Shown: piece after piece, positions 1 to 8,826 of the stretch
Layout: each line of letters starts with the position of its first letter
How positions within the stretch are numbered: position 1 is the first letter of the stretch
DNA from: Paracerasibacillus soli
GTDB taxonomy: Bacteria; Bacillota; Bacilli; Bacillales; Amphibacillaceae
Assembly: GCF_034006335.1 (NCBI RefSeq)
Contig: NZ_JAWDIQ010000003.1
Direction: 5' to 3' (one strand)
Length of the DNA: 64,000 nt
Notes under the pieces: generated by a model
Database searches by the model: none
What the model saw: only the letters and a program-made list of their open reading frames with translations
Told to the model about the DNA's origin: nothing
Program-made: the position numbers and the translations under genes

Positions 1-1690
1 CGTTAGTAGGTCCTTCCGTATCCATAAACACGCCATAAGTTGAAAAATGATTGACATCAACTATGATTACATCATCTTTCATTTGCCCCCATCCACCGGC
101 ATACTGCCATTTTCCAGTTTCTTCATTGTAATGGTAGACCCCAGTTTTTTCCTTTTCGCTGTTGTCATATACTCCCATCGTTAATGTAAACACGCCTGCT
201 ATTTGTTTATTCTCTGGGTGCTGGAATATAAAGTTAAATGCGTCTCCAACTTTTGTTAGTCCATCGTGATCCCATGCAGACTTTTCAATCAATAGAGTCG
301 TCCCTTGTGGAATATTATCAGGTAATACGACTTGTGTATTTGAACCTGCTATTACGATTCTTTCATAGCTTGCTACAGGTAATGCTTCGCCAACTTCAAT
401 CGTATTTGTTGCTTGATATATTACAATATATTGGACTGAAGTTACTTTTCCACTATCACTTTCGGCATGTATAGAAATTTTGTTTTCTCCTTTATTTAAT
501 TGTACTGTATACTGCCCGCCATTTGCGGTTAAGTCTTTGCCGTTTAATTGTACTATTGGCTCAAGCTGTTGATCGCCAGCTTTTGCTGAAACAGTAAAGG
601 TGATTTCGGATGATGTGATAATTTCTCCATTGTTTAACCCTTTTACACTGATTTCTGGCGTAACATCTTCAACTGGTGGTGTCGGGTCTTTGTCATGATT
701 TCCGAAGTGATAAAGCGGACCATTGCCCTCAAGAAATAGTTTGTAAGCAACTAATGCTTGTAGTGCTTGTTCTGTTGCCATAGAATTAGACGACGTATCT
801 TCAGCGGTATGCTTAAATCCACCATCGTCAGCTTGGAAACTTAATAAATGACTGATGACGTGATTGCCGCTTTTCGTAAATAACTCACTTGTCGGGTCAA
901 TACCGTAAGAAGTTAAACCGATGATGACTTGTGATGCAGCCTCACTCGTAATTCCGCCAACAAAATCACCACCATCAAATCCACCATTTTGCTTTTGAAT
1001 CGATGATAGCCAATTGGTAGCCTTATCTAAAGCCTCCTCTACAAGTGGTTGATCTTTATATGGACTTAGGCCTATTAAAGCCATTGCTGTAATATCAACA
1101 CTCGGAGAACCAAAAGCTTCATTTAAATTCCAACTACCATCTTTATTTTGTGTACGTAACAATTCATTGACTAAGCTTTGACGTGTCCAACGTGCATCAT
1201 CTGGTACGTCGAATGATTTTGTGTCAAGTGCAATTAGTGCGAATATCGGACCGTTATTTCCTTGAAATGTCATCGTGTCAGCGCCACTTCGATGATCTGG
1301 ACTATTATAAATGAGCTCGATTAAATTGATGCCATCAATGTTTCTTGGGTCTTTTTCTATTGCAACAGCAGCAATGGTTAAGCGCTCAATATCAGTAATT
1401 TTAATGCGACCGTTATCTAGTCCTCTTATAATTTGACTTTGAAAGTTGGAATGAAACCAATCTTGGTAGGATGCTGGAACTTCTTTACCAGCCTTCGCTA
1501 AACCTATTGCTTCCCATTCACTTATAACACCTTCGTCTTTATTAATCATGTATTCGCTAGCTTTATCAATCGCTTCATCAATCGTGTGAATATCAACTCG
1601 TGCTGTAGCAGTAGCTAGATTGGGCAAGGCTAAAAATAAAGTAAGTAAGATTACTAAACTAGTACTTATTATTTTTTGAAACTTTTTCAA
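1..1690 (-). CDS. Secreted prenyltransferase-repeat protein under B12 riboswitch (3' end outside window)
   Basis: Reading leftwards from a TTG at 1690 (GGAGGGG Shine-Dalgarno 7 nt upstream), the frame stays open for about 563 codons to the window edge. It starts with a signal peptide (KK, then a hydrophobic stretch ending ALPNLATA). An alpha/alpha-barrel-like part follows, with the repeat motifs QNKDGSW, QKQNGGF and QADDGGF, as in prenyltransferase/squalene-cyclase repeats. Then come an Ig-like beta domain (about residues 330-410) and a second beta-rich region. A cobalamin riboswitch lies directly upstream. Eukaryotic transcobalamin and intrinsic factor share the helical barrel plus beta domain plan, so an extracellular cobalamin- or corrinoid-binding role is my inference. 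No DUF4430 domain can be confirmed, because the C-terminus is missing. Confidence 0.75.
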   Translation of the reverse strand, partial: MKKFQKIISTSLVILLTLFLALPNLATATARVDIHTIDEAIDKASEYMINKDEGVISEWEAIGLAKAGKEVPASYQDWFHSNFQSQIIRGLDNGRIKITDIERLTIAAVAIEKDPRNIDGINLIELIYNSPDHRSGADTMTFQGNNGPIFALIALDTKSFDVPDDARWTRQSLVNELLRTQNKDGSWNLNEAFGSPSVDITAMALIGLSPYKDQPLVEEALDKATNWLSSIQKQNGGFDGGDFVGGITSEAASQVIIGLTSYGIDPTSELFTKSGNHVISHLLSFQADDGGFKHTAEDTSSNSMATEQALQALVAYKLFLEGNGPLYHFGNHDKDPTPPVEDVTPEISVKGLNNGEIITSSEITFTVSAKAGDQQLEPIVQLNGKDLTANGGQYTVQLNKGENKISIHAESDSGKVTSVQYIVIYQATNTIEVGEALPVASYERIVIAGSNTQVVLPDNIPQGTTLLIEKSAWDHDGLTKVGDAFNFIFQHPENKQIAGVFTLTMGVYDNSEKEKTGVYHYNEETGKWQYAGGWGQMKDDVIIVDVNHFSTYGVFMDTEGPTN

Positions 1691-1823
1691 TGATTTACCC
1701 CTCCAATGGTTACGCTTTCAAAATAGGTTATTATCTTCTGTAGTAAATTTTGATTTGCAAGTAAAAGTGTTGTGTTCTTTTCAATCAAACTTTCATCAGA
1801 TTCTTTTCATACAACAATAAAAA

Positions 1824-1849
1824 ATACACCTCCTAAATTAGAGGTGTAT
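1824..1849 (-). terminator. Terminator of the cobalamin riboswitch (expression platform)
   Basis: A 9-bp perfect stem (ATACACCTC/GAGGTGTAT) with an 8-nt loop is followed, on the minus strand, by TTTTTATT. It lies between the aptamer and the start codon at 1690, as expected for transcriptional attenuation by B12. Confidence 0.8.
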
Positions 1850-1944
1850 GCTTATGCAATGCACAGCAGGGCTGTACGATATGTGTATAACTCAAAAAGT
1901 ATGCAAGTTATATTGTATAAGCAATCCCTCCTATCCTCGTAGGT

Positions 1945-2130
1945 CGAATCGTATAAAGAAAGGCAGGTCTCCTGGCTCATCATCATCATTTTCTATCACC
2001 TTCCCATCGTTTGACAGTGGCATGGATAGAAAACTCCTATTTACAGTGGCGGGGCCGCGCCGGTTTTGCACCGGACTTCCCTTTTCATGATTCTAGACAA
2101 ATATCTAGAATCAACCTCTCTTCTCGTATT
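1945..2130 (-). promoter_or_regulatory. Cobalamin (B12) riboswitch
   Basis: Read on the minus strand, the class-defining blocks appear in order: GGGAAGTCCGGTGCAAA, the GCGGCCCCGCCACTGTAA core, a second GCCACTG, GGGAAGGTG, and the B12 box GAGCCAGGAGACCTGCC. Outer bases AGAGAGG and CCTTTCT can form the closing stem. It controls the secreted protein downstream through the terminator at 1824-1849. The ends are approximate. Confidence 0.93.
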
Positions 2131-2509
2131 CAATTACTTTTATTCTAGAATAATAAAACTATTAAGTCAATAATCCTCGGTAGGATTAGAGAAGGTATTC
2201 TAAATATTAGAACGTCAAAATTTAAATGTAATAATTGTGATAATAAATGAATGCACTAAATCCAAAAGTGAAATCTAAATATTTGTAAGGAGACAAATAG
2301 TACATCCAAAACTTGCTAATATCCTCTGTTTTGAAGAGCAATTTATTATGGTGTGATAAGTTTCATAGGAATTCACGTTGTCATGACACTACTCTAATTA
2401 TCAATAAGTTAAAGAATATTAGGAGAGGAGTGAAGGGTTTTAAAAACTTATGAAATCAATGTTTTTGTTGAAAAATGAAGAGAAGTATAAAAAAAGTTTA
2501 TTAAACCCC
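2131..2509. other. Intergenic, no gene seen
   Basis: About 380 bp of AT-rich sequence between the riboswitch leader (leftwards) and the tRNA operon promoter (rightwards). I see no convincing ORF, repeat or RNA structure. The leader's own promoter must lie here on the minus strand but is not distinct enough to place. Confidence 0.5.
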
Positions 2510-2538
2510 TTTACAAAATGTGAAATAGTGTATATAAT
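2510..2538 (+). promoter_or_regulatory. Sigma-A promoter of the tRNA operon
   Basis: TTTACA (2510-2515) and a perfect TATAAT (2533-2538) are separated by 17 bp, about 30 bp before the first tRNA. This is the only strong promoter seen ahead of the five tRNAs. Confidence 0.85.
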
Positions 2539-2568
2539 GAAAATCGTTGACTTGAGAAATTACATAGT

Positions 2569-2643
2569 GGCCCGTTGGTCAAGCGGTTAAGACACCGCCC
2601 TTTCACGGCGGTAACACGGGTTCGAATCCCGTACGGGTCACCA
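2569..2643 (+). tRNA. tRNA-Glu (TTC)
   Basis: Full cloverleaf: acceptor GGCCCGT/ACGGGTC, anticodon loop CTTTCAC with TTC, T-arm GGTTCGAATCC, discriminator A, and encoded CCA (2641-2643). It is the first gene of the operon. Confidence 0.97.
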
Positions 2644-2675
2644 AGTATTCTTGATGTTAGCGTGAACTATTATAT

Positions 2676-2748
<73 letters not shown>

Positions 2749-2798
2749 CTTTTTTTATTTTATGTATAAGAACAAGCCATCTTGTAAAATATATTTAT

Positions 2799-2883
2799 GG
2801 AGGGGTAGCGAAGTGGCTAAACGCGGCGGACTGTAAATCCGCTCCCTCAGGGTTCGGCAGTTCGAATCTGCCCCCCTCCACCA
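2799..2883 (+). tRNA. tRNA-Tyr (GTA)
   Basis: A class II tRNA of 85 nt including CCA. It has acceptor GGAGGGG/CCCCTCC, anticodon loop CTGTAAA with GTA, a long variable arm (GCTCCCTCAGGGTTC region) and T-loop GTTCGAATC. Confidence 0.96.
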
Positions 2884-2892
2884 TATGATTAT

Positions 2893-2964
2893 TGGGCTAT
2901 AGCCAAGCGGTAAGGCAACGGGTTTTGGTCCCGTCATTCCTAGGTTCGAATCCTAGTAGCCCAG
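2893..2964 (+). tRNA. tRNA-Gln (TTG)
   Basis: Acceptor TGGGCTA/TAGCCCA with discriminator G, D-arm AGCCAAGCGGTAAGGC, anticodon loop TTTTGGT with TTG, T-loop GGTTCGAATCC. A T-run follows without a clear hairpin. The repeat array starts about 75 bp downstream. Confidence 0.96.
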
Positions 2965-3040
2965 CTTTTTTGTGTTTATTTTTAATGCATGGATCAAAAC
3001 AACTGTTAACTAAAGCAAAGCGGAGCATCATTAACATCAC

Positions 3041-3787
3041 GAGCCATTAGCTCAGTCGGTAGAGCAACGAGCAATACATCTACTGAATCAACTACGAGTA
3101 ACCGAACTTCCCATCACTTCTTGAATAAGCATGAAGGAAGTGAGGTATGGCACGCACGACCTGTAGGAAGCGGGGCATCATTAACATCACGAGCCATTAG
3201 CTCAGTCGGTAGAGCAACGAGCAATACATCTACCGAATTAACTACGAGTAACCGAACTTCCCATCACTTCTTGAATAAGCATGAAGGAAGTGAGGTATGG
3301 CACGCACGACCTGTAGGAAGCGGGGCATCATTAACATCACGAGCCATTAGCTCAGTCGGTAGAGCAACGAGCAATACATCTACCGAATTAACTACGAGTA
3401 ACCGAACTTCCCATCACTTCTTGAATAGGCAAAAGGAAGTGAGGTATGGCACGCACGACCTGTAGGAAGCGGGGCATCATTAACATCACGAGCCATTAGC
3501 TCAGTCGGTAGAGCAACGAGCAATACATCTACCGAATTAACTACGAGTAACCGAACTTCCCATCACTTCTTGAATAGGCAAAAGGAAGTGAGGTATGCCA
3601 CGCACGACCTGTAGGAAGCGGAGCATCATTAACATCACGAGCCATTAGCTCAGTCGGTAGAGCAACGAGCAATACATCTACCGAATTAACTACGAGTAAC
3701 CGAACTTCCCATCACTTCTTGAATAGGCAAAAGGAAGTGAGGTATGGCACGCACGACCTGTAGGAAGCGGAGCATCATTAACATCAC
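3041..3787 (+). repeat. Five tandem ~150-bp units, each with a tRNA-Lys 5' fragment
   Basis: Units start at 3041, 3191, 3341, 3490 and 3639 (150, 150, 149, 149 and 149 bp). Each begins with the 26-nt acceptor-5'/D-arm half of the tRNA-Lys found at 3788, then about 123 bp of non-tRNA sequence. The last ~23 bp of that (AGCGG(A/G)GCATCATTAACATCAC) also precedes unit 1 and the intact tRNA. Units 1-2 share AATAAGCATGAAGG where units 3-5 have AATAGGCAAAAGG, and unit 4 has a private G-to-C change. Variants specific to individual copies argue for true copies rather than one misassembled unit. No unit holds an anticodon arm or T-arm, so none is a functional tRNA. Confidence 0.92.
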
Positions 3788-3860
3788 GAGCCATTAGCTC
3801 AGTCGGTAGAGCATCTGACTTTTAATCAGAGGGTCACAGGTTCGAATCCTGTATGGCTCA
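3788..3860 (+). tRNA. tRNA-Lys (TTT)
   Basis: Intact cloverleaf: acceptor GAGCCAT/ATGGCTC, D-arm AGCTCAGTCGGTAGAGC, anticodon loop CTTTTAA with TTT, T-arm CAGGTTCGAATCCTG, discriminator A. CCA is not encoded. Its first 26 nt are the part copied in the upstream array. It is the last gene of the tRNA cluster. Confidence 0.97.
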
Positions 3861-3913
3861 TCATGAATATAAATTGTCCACTATATATTTAAAAAAACTA
3901 CATGTTATTACCC

Positions 3914-3952
3914 AAATAAACAAGGTCGTCTGAAAAACAACCTTGTTTATTT
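3914..3952 (+). terminator. Strong hairpin after the tRNA cluster
   Basis: A 13-bp perfect stem (AAATAAACAAGGT with its complement) and a 13-nt loop, followed by a T-rich stretch. It probably ends the tRNA operon. The rest of 3861-4193 (about 330 bp) contains nothing else I can call. Confidence 0.6.
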
Positions 3953-4193
3953 GCATTTTATAGTGTATTTTAACATAATAGATGGGAGAATTTATTATAG
4001 ACTTTAAAATGTAGTTCAAAAGGCCAGGTAAAAATATCCACCTTTATGAACTCGTACTGAAAATGTATCACTTCTACTGCATAATGTTATGTTTTATATT
4101 ATAATTTATATATCTTAATATCTTTTACGAATAAACTATATTGTTACATGCTAAATAGAAGCATGATCATGACAGAAAAGAGGATGAATTCAT

Positions 4194-5481
4194 ATGAAAT
4201 CTTCTAGAATCCCAGGCTTTTATAATAAGACCGTTACAGAACGGACTGAGATTCTAAAGAAATGGAACGATTTTTCTGATGAAGATATTGCGGTATTATC
4301 ATCTGAAAAATCATTGCCAATAGATATTGCAAATAATATGATTGAAAATGTAGTTGGGACCCTTCCTCTTCCTTTAGGTTTAGGACTAAACTTTTTAATC
4401 AATGGAAAAGAGTATATCGTCCCAATGGCTATAGAAGAGCCCTCTGTTGTAGCATCTGCAAGTTATATAGCGAAGATTATTCGCGGAGCTGGTGGATTTA
4501 CGACAGAATCGACAGGTAGAGTCATGATCGGCAAATTCAAGTAGTCGGTTGCCCTGATTTTCAACTTGCAAAGGAAATGTTAATAAACGAGAAAAATAAA
4601 TTGGTTGCTGCATGTAATGATGCATACCCTAGTATTGTGGCTAGGGGTGGTGGAGCAAAGGATTTAGATGTTCGTATTATTAATGAAGAATCTGATTCAC
4701 CGTATGATAAAATGCTTATCTTGCATATGTATATTGATACATGCGACGCAATGGGTGCGAATATCATTAATACGATGGTGGAGTCTATTGCACCTTTGGT
4801 GGAAGAGCTAACAAAAGGTAAGGTTTATTTACGAATTCTCTCCAATTACGCTGATCGGTCATTAGCAAAGGCTACTTGTGTTATTCCGCCAAAACTGTTG
4901 GCAAGTGACGGTTTTACTGGAGAAGAAGTGCGTGATGGTATTGTACATGCGTTTGAATTTGCTGACTCTGATCCGTATCGTGCTGTTACGCATAATAAAG
5001 GAATCATGAATGGTATTGACCCGGTTGTAATTGCGACTGGTAACGATTGGCGTGCCGTTGAAGCGGGAGCACATGCCTATGCAGCTCGTACGGGTAGATA
5101 TCGATCGATGACAACGTGGTCAGTAGATGAGCAGGGTAATTTAGTAGGCGAACTAGAGTTACCAATGTCCATCGGTATTGTTGGAGGAGCCACCCGTGTT
5201 CATCCTGTAGCTAAATTAGCTTTACAAATATTAGAAATTGATTCAGCAGAAGAGTTGGCGCAAGTTATTATTTCTGTTGGATTGGCACAAAACCTTGGGC
5301 ATTGAAAGCATTAGTTACCGATGGGATACAAAAAGGTCATATGGCATTACATTCTCGCTCTGTCGCAATTGCCGCGGGGGCTGCTGGGGAGATGATAGAT
5401 ATGATTGCAAATAAATTAGTAGAAGAAAAAGAAATCCGTGTAGGTAGAGCAAAAGAATTGGTGGAACAGTATATAAAATGA
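4194..5481 (+). CDS. mvaA: Hydroxymethylglutaryl-CoA reductase, class II (frameshifted here)
   Basis: Converts HMG-CoA to mevalonate in the mevalonate route to isopentenyl diphosphate. ENVVG (residue 51), the catalytic-Glu region IEEPSVVA (about 81), DAMGAN, the Lys region THNKGIMNGID and the C-terminal His motif GHMALHSR mark the class II bacterial enzyme. The frame breaks twice by single-base loss: in a G-run near 4531 (ATCGGCAAATT) and near 5297 (CTTGGGCATTG). Restored, the protein is about 429 aa, the normal family length. The TGA stop overlaps the mvaK1 start (ATGA), so the two are translationally coupled. The intact motifs argue that the breaks are sequencing errors, not decay. Confidence 0.93.
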
Positions 5482-6449
5482 GTGCAGAAAAAGTTACGAC
5501 AACAGAACAAATAGCTATCGGTGTAGCTCATAGCAAATTAATACTAATTGGGGAACATGCAGTTGTACACGGACAACCTGCAATCGCGATTCCCTTTCCA
5601 TTAGTTGGTGTTGAATCTGTAATCGAGTATGTCCCAGGCACAATTAAAATTGATAGCACATTTTACCATGGTCCAATTAGTTCTGCGCCTAAATCCTTAG
5701 CAGGAATTGTACGTAGTATCTATGAAACGTTGGATCACTTAAAATTACCACATAGAGATTTATTAATTCAAGTTAAGTCATCCATTCCACCAGGAAAAGG
5801 ATTAGGTTCTAGTGCATCCGTTGCGATTGCAGTTGTGAAGTCTTTGTTTGCTTATGCCGAACAGCCGTATACGAAGGAAGACTTATTATATTTTGCAAAT
5901 TTATCGGAAGAAGTGGCACATGGAGCCCCGAGTGGGATTGATACGTTAACTATAACAGCTGAATGCCCGGTTTGGTTTGAAAGAGAAAACCCAGTTTACT
6001 ATATAAAACCTAGTGATGATTTTCATTTTATCGTTGCTGATACGGGTAAATACGGTGATACACGTACTGCTGTTGAATCTGTGGCGAATTTATTCAAATC
6101 AGCCCCCAAGATAATCCAAGAAAAGCTTGATCGCATTGGAGAATTAACTTATCAAGCTAAACATGCACTTGAAAAGGCTGGAAAGAATATTTTAGGACAA
6201 TTATTAAATGAGGCACAAAAGGAACTTGAAGCGCTAGGTGTAAGTGATGCTACTTTAAATAAATTAATTAACTTTGCAAGACAGGAAGGTGCTTTAGGAG
6301 CGAAACTTACAGGTGCAGGTAATGGTGGTTGTATTATTGCTTTAGCACAAAATGAAGTGCATTCAAGACAGCTTGCTGATAAATTAAGAAAGTTTGGTGC
6401 GCATGCTGTTTGGCCTTTTGTTTTAAAAAGACAAGATAGTGAAGAGTAG
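5478..6449 (+). CDS. mvaK1: Mevalonate kinase
   Basis: Phosphorylates mevalonate to 5-phosphomevalonate. It is a 323-aa GHMP kinase with N-terminal IGEHAVVHG, the ATP loop PPGKGLGSSAS (residues 104-114), the catalytic-Asp region HGAPSGIDT, and the C-terminal GAKLTGAGNGG motif. The start is fixed by the ATGA overlap with mvaA. The frame is intact. A terminator-like hairpin follows at 6463-6492, before mvaD. Confidence 0.95.
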   Translation: MSAEKVTTTEQIAIGVAHSKLILIGEHAVVHGQPAIAIPFPLVGVESVIEYVPGTIKIDSTFYHGPISSAPKSLAGIVRSIYETLDHLKLPHRDLLIQVKSSIPPGKGLGSSASVAIAVVKSLFAYAEQPYTKEDLLYFANLSEEVAHGAPSGIDTLTITAECPVWFERENPVYYIKPSDDFHFIVADTGKYGDTRTAVESVANLFKSAPKIIQEKLDRIGELTYQAKHALEKAGKNILGQLLNEAQKELEALGVSDATLNKLINFARQEGALGAKLTGAGNGGCIIALAQNEVHSRQLADKLRKFGAHAVWPFVLKRQDSEE

Positions 6450-6462
6450 TTGTAAAAATGAG

Positions 6463-6492
6463 AGCAGGATGTCTTTTCTCCTGCTTTTTTTT
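6463..6492 (+). terminator. Rho-independent terminator or attenuator inside the mevalonate cluster
   Basis: AGCAGGA (6463-6469) pairs with TCCTGCT (6479-6485) and is followed by a long T-run. It sits between mvaK1 and mvaD, which suggests two transcription units or reduced read-through. Confidence 0.75.
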
Positions 6493-6586
6493 GGCGAGTA
6501 GGCAAATACACTACATTTTTTATCAGCCTCTTTGGAATTGATATATATCATGCTCTTTTTGTGAGTTGAGGGAGAAGGAGATAGGT

Positions 6587-7576
6587 ATGAAAGCAACTGC
6601 GAAGGCACATACAAATATTGCGTTAATTAAATATTGGGGAAAACGTAATGATTCCTTAATTTTACCTACAAATAATAGTTTATCACTAACGTTGGATGGA
6701 TTTTATACGGAAACAACAGTCGATTTTCAAGATTCGTTAACTGAAGATAGCTTTTTTTTAAATAAGGAAAAGATTAATGGGATAGCTTACGAACGTGTTA
6801 CGTTATTTCTAGATCTAATTAGGAAAATAGCGGATAAACCAAATCTATTTGCAACGGTACATTCTACAAATCATGTTCCAACTGCAGCGGGATTTGCATC
6901 ATCTGCTTCAGGTTTTGCCGCTCTAGCTGCCGCTGGATCAAAGGCAATTGGTTTACAACTAGCCGATCATGAGTTATCTCGTTTGACAAGGCAAGGTTCA
7001 GGGTCTGCATGTCGGTCCATATATGGTGGCTTTGCTGAGTGGCAACAAGGAACACTTGAAGATGGTTCCGATTCGTATGCTGTTCCGATTGCAGAACAAA
7101 ATTTTTGGGATGTTCGGGTTGCTGCGATCGTTCTTTCGGCAAAGGAGAAAAAAGTTTCCAGTCGTGAAGGAATGAAACGTACTGTGGATACTTCGCCATT
7201 TTTTAAAGGATGGGTAGATAGCATACCGGCAGATTTACGTGAAATTAAACAAGGGATTGAAGCACGAGATTTTGAGAAGGTAGGTGCTGTTGCGGAAGCA
7301 AATTGTCTCAAGATGCATGCAACAACACTTGGTGCTGCACCACCATTTACGTATTGGAATGATATTACAGTTTCCGTGATGCAAACGGTGCAAAAGTTAA
7401 GAGAAGAAGGAATTCCAGCTTATTTCACAATTGATGCTGGCCCAAATGTGAAAGTACTTTATTTACCAGAAAACGAGGATAAAATCGTCAATACATTTCG
7501 TCATTTACCTGGTGTAACCGATGTAATTGTAAGTAAACCGGGTCGAGGTGTAACTTATACAACAGAGGATGAGTAA
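6587..7576 (+). CDS. mvaD: Diphosphomevalonate decarboxylase
   Basis: Decarboxylates diphosphomevalonate to isopentenyl diphosphate using ATP. Diagnostic motifs are NIALIKYWGKR near the N-terminus, the phosphate loop FASSASGFAALA and SGSACRSIYGGFAEW (catalytic region). The 329-aa length is normal. I start at the ATG at 6587 because GGAGAAGGAG lies 6-15 nt upstream; the upstream in-frame TTG at 6566 has no such site. The stop is 3 bp before mvaK2. Confidence 0.95.
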   Translation: MKATAKAHTNIALIKYWGKRNDSLILPTNNSLSLTLDGFYTETTVDFQDSLTEDSFFLNKEKINGIAYERVTLFLDLIRKIADKPNLFATVHSTNHVPTAAGFASSASGFAALAAAGSKAIGLQLADHELSRLTRQGSGSACRSIYGGFAEWQQGTLEDGSDSYAVPIAEQNFWDVRVAAIVLSAKEKKVSSREGMKRTVDTSPFFKGWVDSIPADLREIKQGIEARDFEKVGAVAEANCLKMHATTLGAAPPFTYWNDITVSVMQTVQKLREEGIPAYFTIDAGPNVKVLYLPENEDKIVNTFRHLPGVTDVIVSKPGRGVTYTTEDE

Positions 7577-7579
7577 ATT

Positions 7580-8685
7580 TTGCCAAAATCACCATTGCGT
7601 ATAAAAACTCCAGGAAAATTAAATATTGCAGGTGAATTTGCTGTTCTTGAGCCGCATCAAAACCTTATAACGATGGCAGTTAATCGTTTTGTTTATACAA
7701 CAATAGAATCAAGTAATCAGCATCTTGTAACACTTGAAAACTTTGGTTTACATCAGTTGCATTGGGACTACACTAATCGCCATGTACATGTGGCAGTAGA
7801 TGACACCCGTGTAAACTTTGTGAAAAGTGCGATGGAAATTGCCCTTCAATTTTTAGAAGAACAGTCCATTGCTTGGGAATCATTCTCGTTGACGGTTAAA
7901 AGTGAACTCGATGATGAATCAGGTAAAAAATATGGATTAGGTTCAAGTGCGGCTGTTTCAACATCTGTTATTTCTGCTATATTGACATATTTTCTGCCTG
8001 AACGTCCTACCGCCAAGTTAGTATTTCAACTTGCTGCTACTTCGCATGTTGCCACACAAGGAAACGGTTCTGGTGCAGACGTTGCAGCATCATCTCATGG
8101 CGGATTATTAGAATATGCTTCTTTTCAGGCGGAATGGTTATCAGAAGCCTATAAAAATGCAACGGATTTACATACATTGCTACAAAAAGATTGGAAGTAC
8201 TTGACAATTAAACCGATTTCCATTCCTTCGCCTATTTATATGTGCATCGGATGGACGGGGAAACCCGCTTCTACTGCGAAGTTAGTTGATCAAGTATTAC
8301 GACTAAAATTGAATGATCCACAACATTTTCAGCTTTTTCTAGATGAGAGTCAAGAAGCAGTTGCGAAGATTGGTACCGGTTTAAGGAACGGGCAATATTC
8401 ACAGCTAATGCAAGGAATCAAAGAAAATCGCCGCGCGTTGCAAAAGGTCGGTGATAAGGCATCTGTACCGATTGAAACGCCTTTATTAAAAACGCTTTGT
8501 GACTTAGCCGAGCAATACGGTGGAGCCGGAAAGTCATTGGTGCAGGTGGTGGAGATTGTGGTATTGCGTTTATGCCAACAAAGGAAAGTGCGGATGCTTT
8601 GATAAGCGCATGGGAACGAGCTGGCATTAAGTCTTTGGATTTACAATTATATCCATATGGTGCAAAAGAAGATACTTTATATTAG
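7580..8685 (+). CDS. mvaK2: Phosphomevalonate kinase (frameshifted near 3' end)
   Basis: Phosphorylates 5-phosphomevalonate to the diphosphate. A GHMP kinase with N-terminal PGKLNIAGEFAVLEP, the ATP loop KYGLGSSAAVSTS and GNGSGADVAASSHGG. A single-base loss near 8533-8540 changes frame. In the restored frame the C-terminal GAGGGDCGIAF motif and the tail to the TAG at 8685 appear, giving about 368 aa. The start is TTG, 3 bp after mvaD. This completes the mevalonate-to-IPP steps; mvaS and an IPP isomerase gene are not in the window. Confidence 0.92.
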
Positions 8686-8707
8686 CGGGTTAAATACCCG
8701 TTTTTTT
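8686..8707 (+). terminator. Terminator of the mevalonate operon
   Basis: CGGGT/ACCCG stem with a 5-nt loop followed by TTTTTTT, starting at the mvaK2 stop codon. Confidence 0.85.
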
Positions 8708-8826
8708 ATTTGGTAATTTTATGTTAGATTAACCATCCGTATTTGATACGCATAAATATACATGGAAATGTCGAGTTGAGTCATTGTGATACCTTCCGAT
8801 AAAATAGCGATAGGGAGGGGAAAGAT

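Noticed and set aside
1848..2090. 80-aa plus-strand frame
   Set aside because: It overlaps the cobalamin riboswitch on the opposite strand, which fully explains the sequence conservation.
2755..2937. 60-aa minus-strand frame with GADSNCRTLRERIYSPPRLAT
   Set aside because: This is the well-known antisense translation of tRNA-Tyr and tRNA-Gln, not a gene.
3121..3465. 114-aa open frame with internal repetition (MNKHEGSEVWHARP...)
   Set aside because: It runs across the tRNA-fragment tandem units and its repeats are just the DNA units. It has no ribosome site and crosses tRNA-derived sequence.
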